From NCBI GenBank assembly GCA_938049325.1, contig CALICC010000408.1, positions 1 through 6,511 of the forward strand: a stretch of DNA of 6,511 bases, written 5' to 3'. Of this stretch, positions 6,158-6,511 are shown piece after piece. Source of the DNA: an uncultured Ilumatobacter sp. Its GTDB lineage: Bacteria > Actinomycetota > Acidimicrobiia > Acidimicrobiales > Ilumatobacteraceae. A model generated the notes under the pieces. It made no database searches. It had not been told where the DNA came from and saw only the letters and a program-made list of their open reading frames with translations. The stretch's first letter is position 1. Every line of letters starts with the position of its first letter. The position numbers were made by a program, and so were the translations under genes.

Positions 6158-6172
6158 CCGGCTCGGAGCCGG
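6158..6172 (-). other. Short GC-rich hairpin after ppdK
   Basis: CCGGCTC (6158-6164), one base, then GAGCCGG (6166-6172) forms a near-perfect palindrome 11 bases beyond the dikinase stop codon on the minus strand. No T-run follows (GCATGATACG), so it is at best a U-less terminator or an mRNA 3'-end stabiliser. It lies 13 bases upstream of the first possible TerC start, which leaves little room for a separate TerC promoter. Confidence 0.35.
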
Positions 6173-6183
6173 AGCAGCAGTCA

Positions 6184-6511
6184 TTACGCGCGATGGCGCA
6201 CGATTGCCTGCGCTGCGGCCAGCCGAGCGACAGGCACGCGATACGGGCTACACGAGACGTAGTCGAGCCCCACCCGATGGAAGAAGTCGATCGATGCCGG
6301 GTCGCCGCCGTGCTCGCCGCACACGCCCATCTTCAAGTCCGGTTTCGTGGCGGCACCGCGCGCTGCGCCAAGACGCACCAGATCGCCGACCCCTCGCTGA
6401 TCGATCGTGTCGAACGGGTTGGCCTCGAGCAGGCCGTGTTCGAGATAGGCCGGCATCATGCGATGCTCGACGTCGTCACGACTGAAACCGAACGTGAGTT
6501 GGGTGAGGTCG
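6184..6511 (-). CDS. ppdK: Pyruvate, phosphate dikinase, C-terminal 108 residues (5' end outside window)
   Basis: This enzyme interconverts ATP, phosphate and pyruvate with AMP, diphosphate and phosphoenolpyruvate. The open frame enters from the right edge and ends with TAA at 6184-6186. The visible piece is the end of the TIM-barrel PEP/pyruvate-binding domain. It begins with DLTQLTFGFSRDD (the family's NDLTQ-type loop), then has NPFDTIDQRGVGDLV, the active-site segment KMGVCGEHGGDP with the catalytic cysteine, and closes with GLDYVSCSPYRVPVARLAAAQA. These are diagnostic for PPDK over PEP synthase or PTS enzyme I. The catalytic Cys-Gly-Glu-His is intact and the C-terminus has normal family length. 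TerC follows 39 bases downstream on the same strand. Confidence 0.97.
   Translation of the reverse strand, partial: DLTQLTFGFSRDDVEHRMMPAYLEHGLLEANPFDTIDQRGVGDLVRLGAARGAATKPDLKMGVCGEHGGDPASIDFFHRVGLDYVSCSPYRVPVARLAAAQAIVRHRA

Noticed and set aside
6145..6183. Manganese (yybP-ykoY) riboswitch ahead of the TerC gene
   Set aside because: TerC genes are often controlled this way, but the gap to the dikinase stop is only 39 bases, too short for that RNA, and I see no matching conserved loops.

Overview
The window is a GC-rich, gene-dense stretch of chromosome, probably from a high-GC actinobacterium. An Acidimicrobiia (Ilumatobacter-like) source is my best guess, based on GC content, the dnaG-rpoD pairing, the short spacer in the sigma factor and the abundance of CGATCG. 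That placement is inference, not proof. Almost all of the sequence is explained by ordinary housekeeping genes. There is no mobile element, CRISPR array or obvious accessory island, and no gene-free stretch longer than 300 bases.

Left part (1-1644). An inositol-monophosphatase-family gene runs leftward and leaves the window before its stop codon. Diverging from it is a two-gene rightward unit: a protein of about 189 residues that I do not recognise, followed 34 bases later by an acidic 87-residue protein, also unrecognised. The divergent gap is only about 26 bases and appears to hold two overlapping -10 elements that share one TA step.

Middle (1672-1915). Two tRNA genes face each other: a CAU-anticodon tRNA on + (probably the lysidine-type tRNA-Ile2, possibly elongator tRNA-Met) and tRNA-Asn(GUU) on -. 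A strong GC-rich hairpin lies between them, best read as the tRNA-Asn terminator.

Right part (1976-6511), all on the minus strand. In transcription order: the C-terminal end of pyruvate phosphate dikinase (entering from the right edge), a TerC/Alx-family membrane protein, DNA primase (dnaG), and the primary sigma factor (rpoD/sigA), whose GTG start lies inside the end of dnaG. tRNA-Asn follows rpoD. dnaG and rpoD form the core of the classical macromolecular-synthesis operon, without rpsU here. They link initiation of replication primers with initiation of transcription. TerC and the dikinase are unrelated in function and are probably just neighbours.

I found no convincing undescribed system. 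The most interesting signals are the symmetric divergent promoter with apparently leaderless starts, the matching geometry at dnaG, the strong excess of the palindrome CGATCG, and the unknown two-gene unit.
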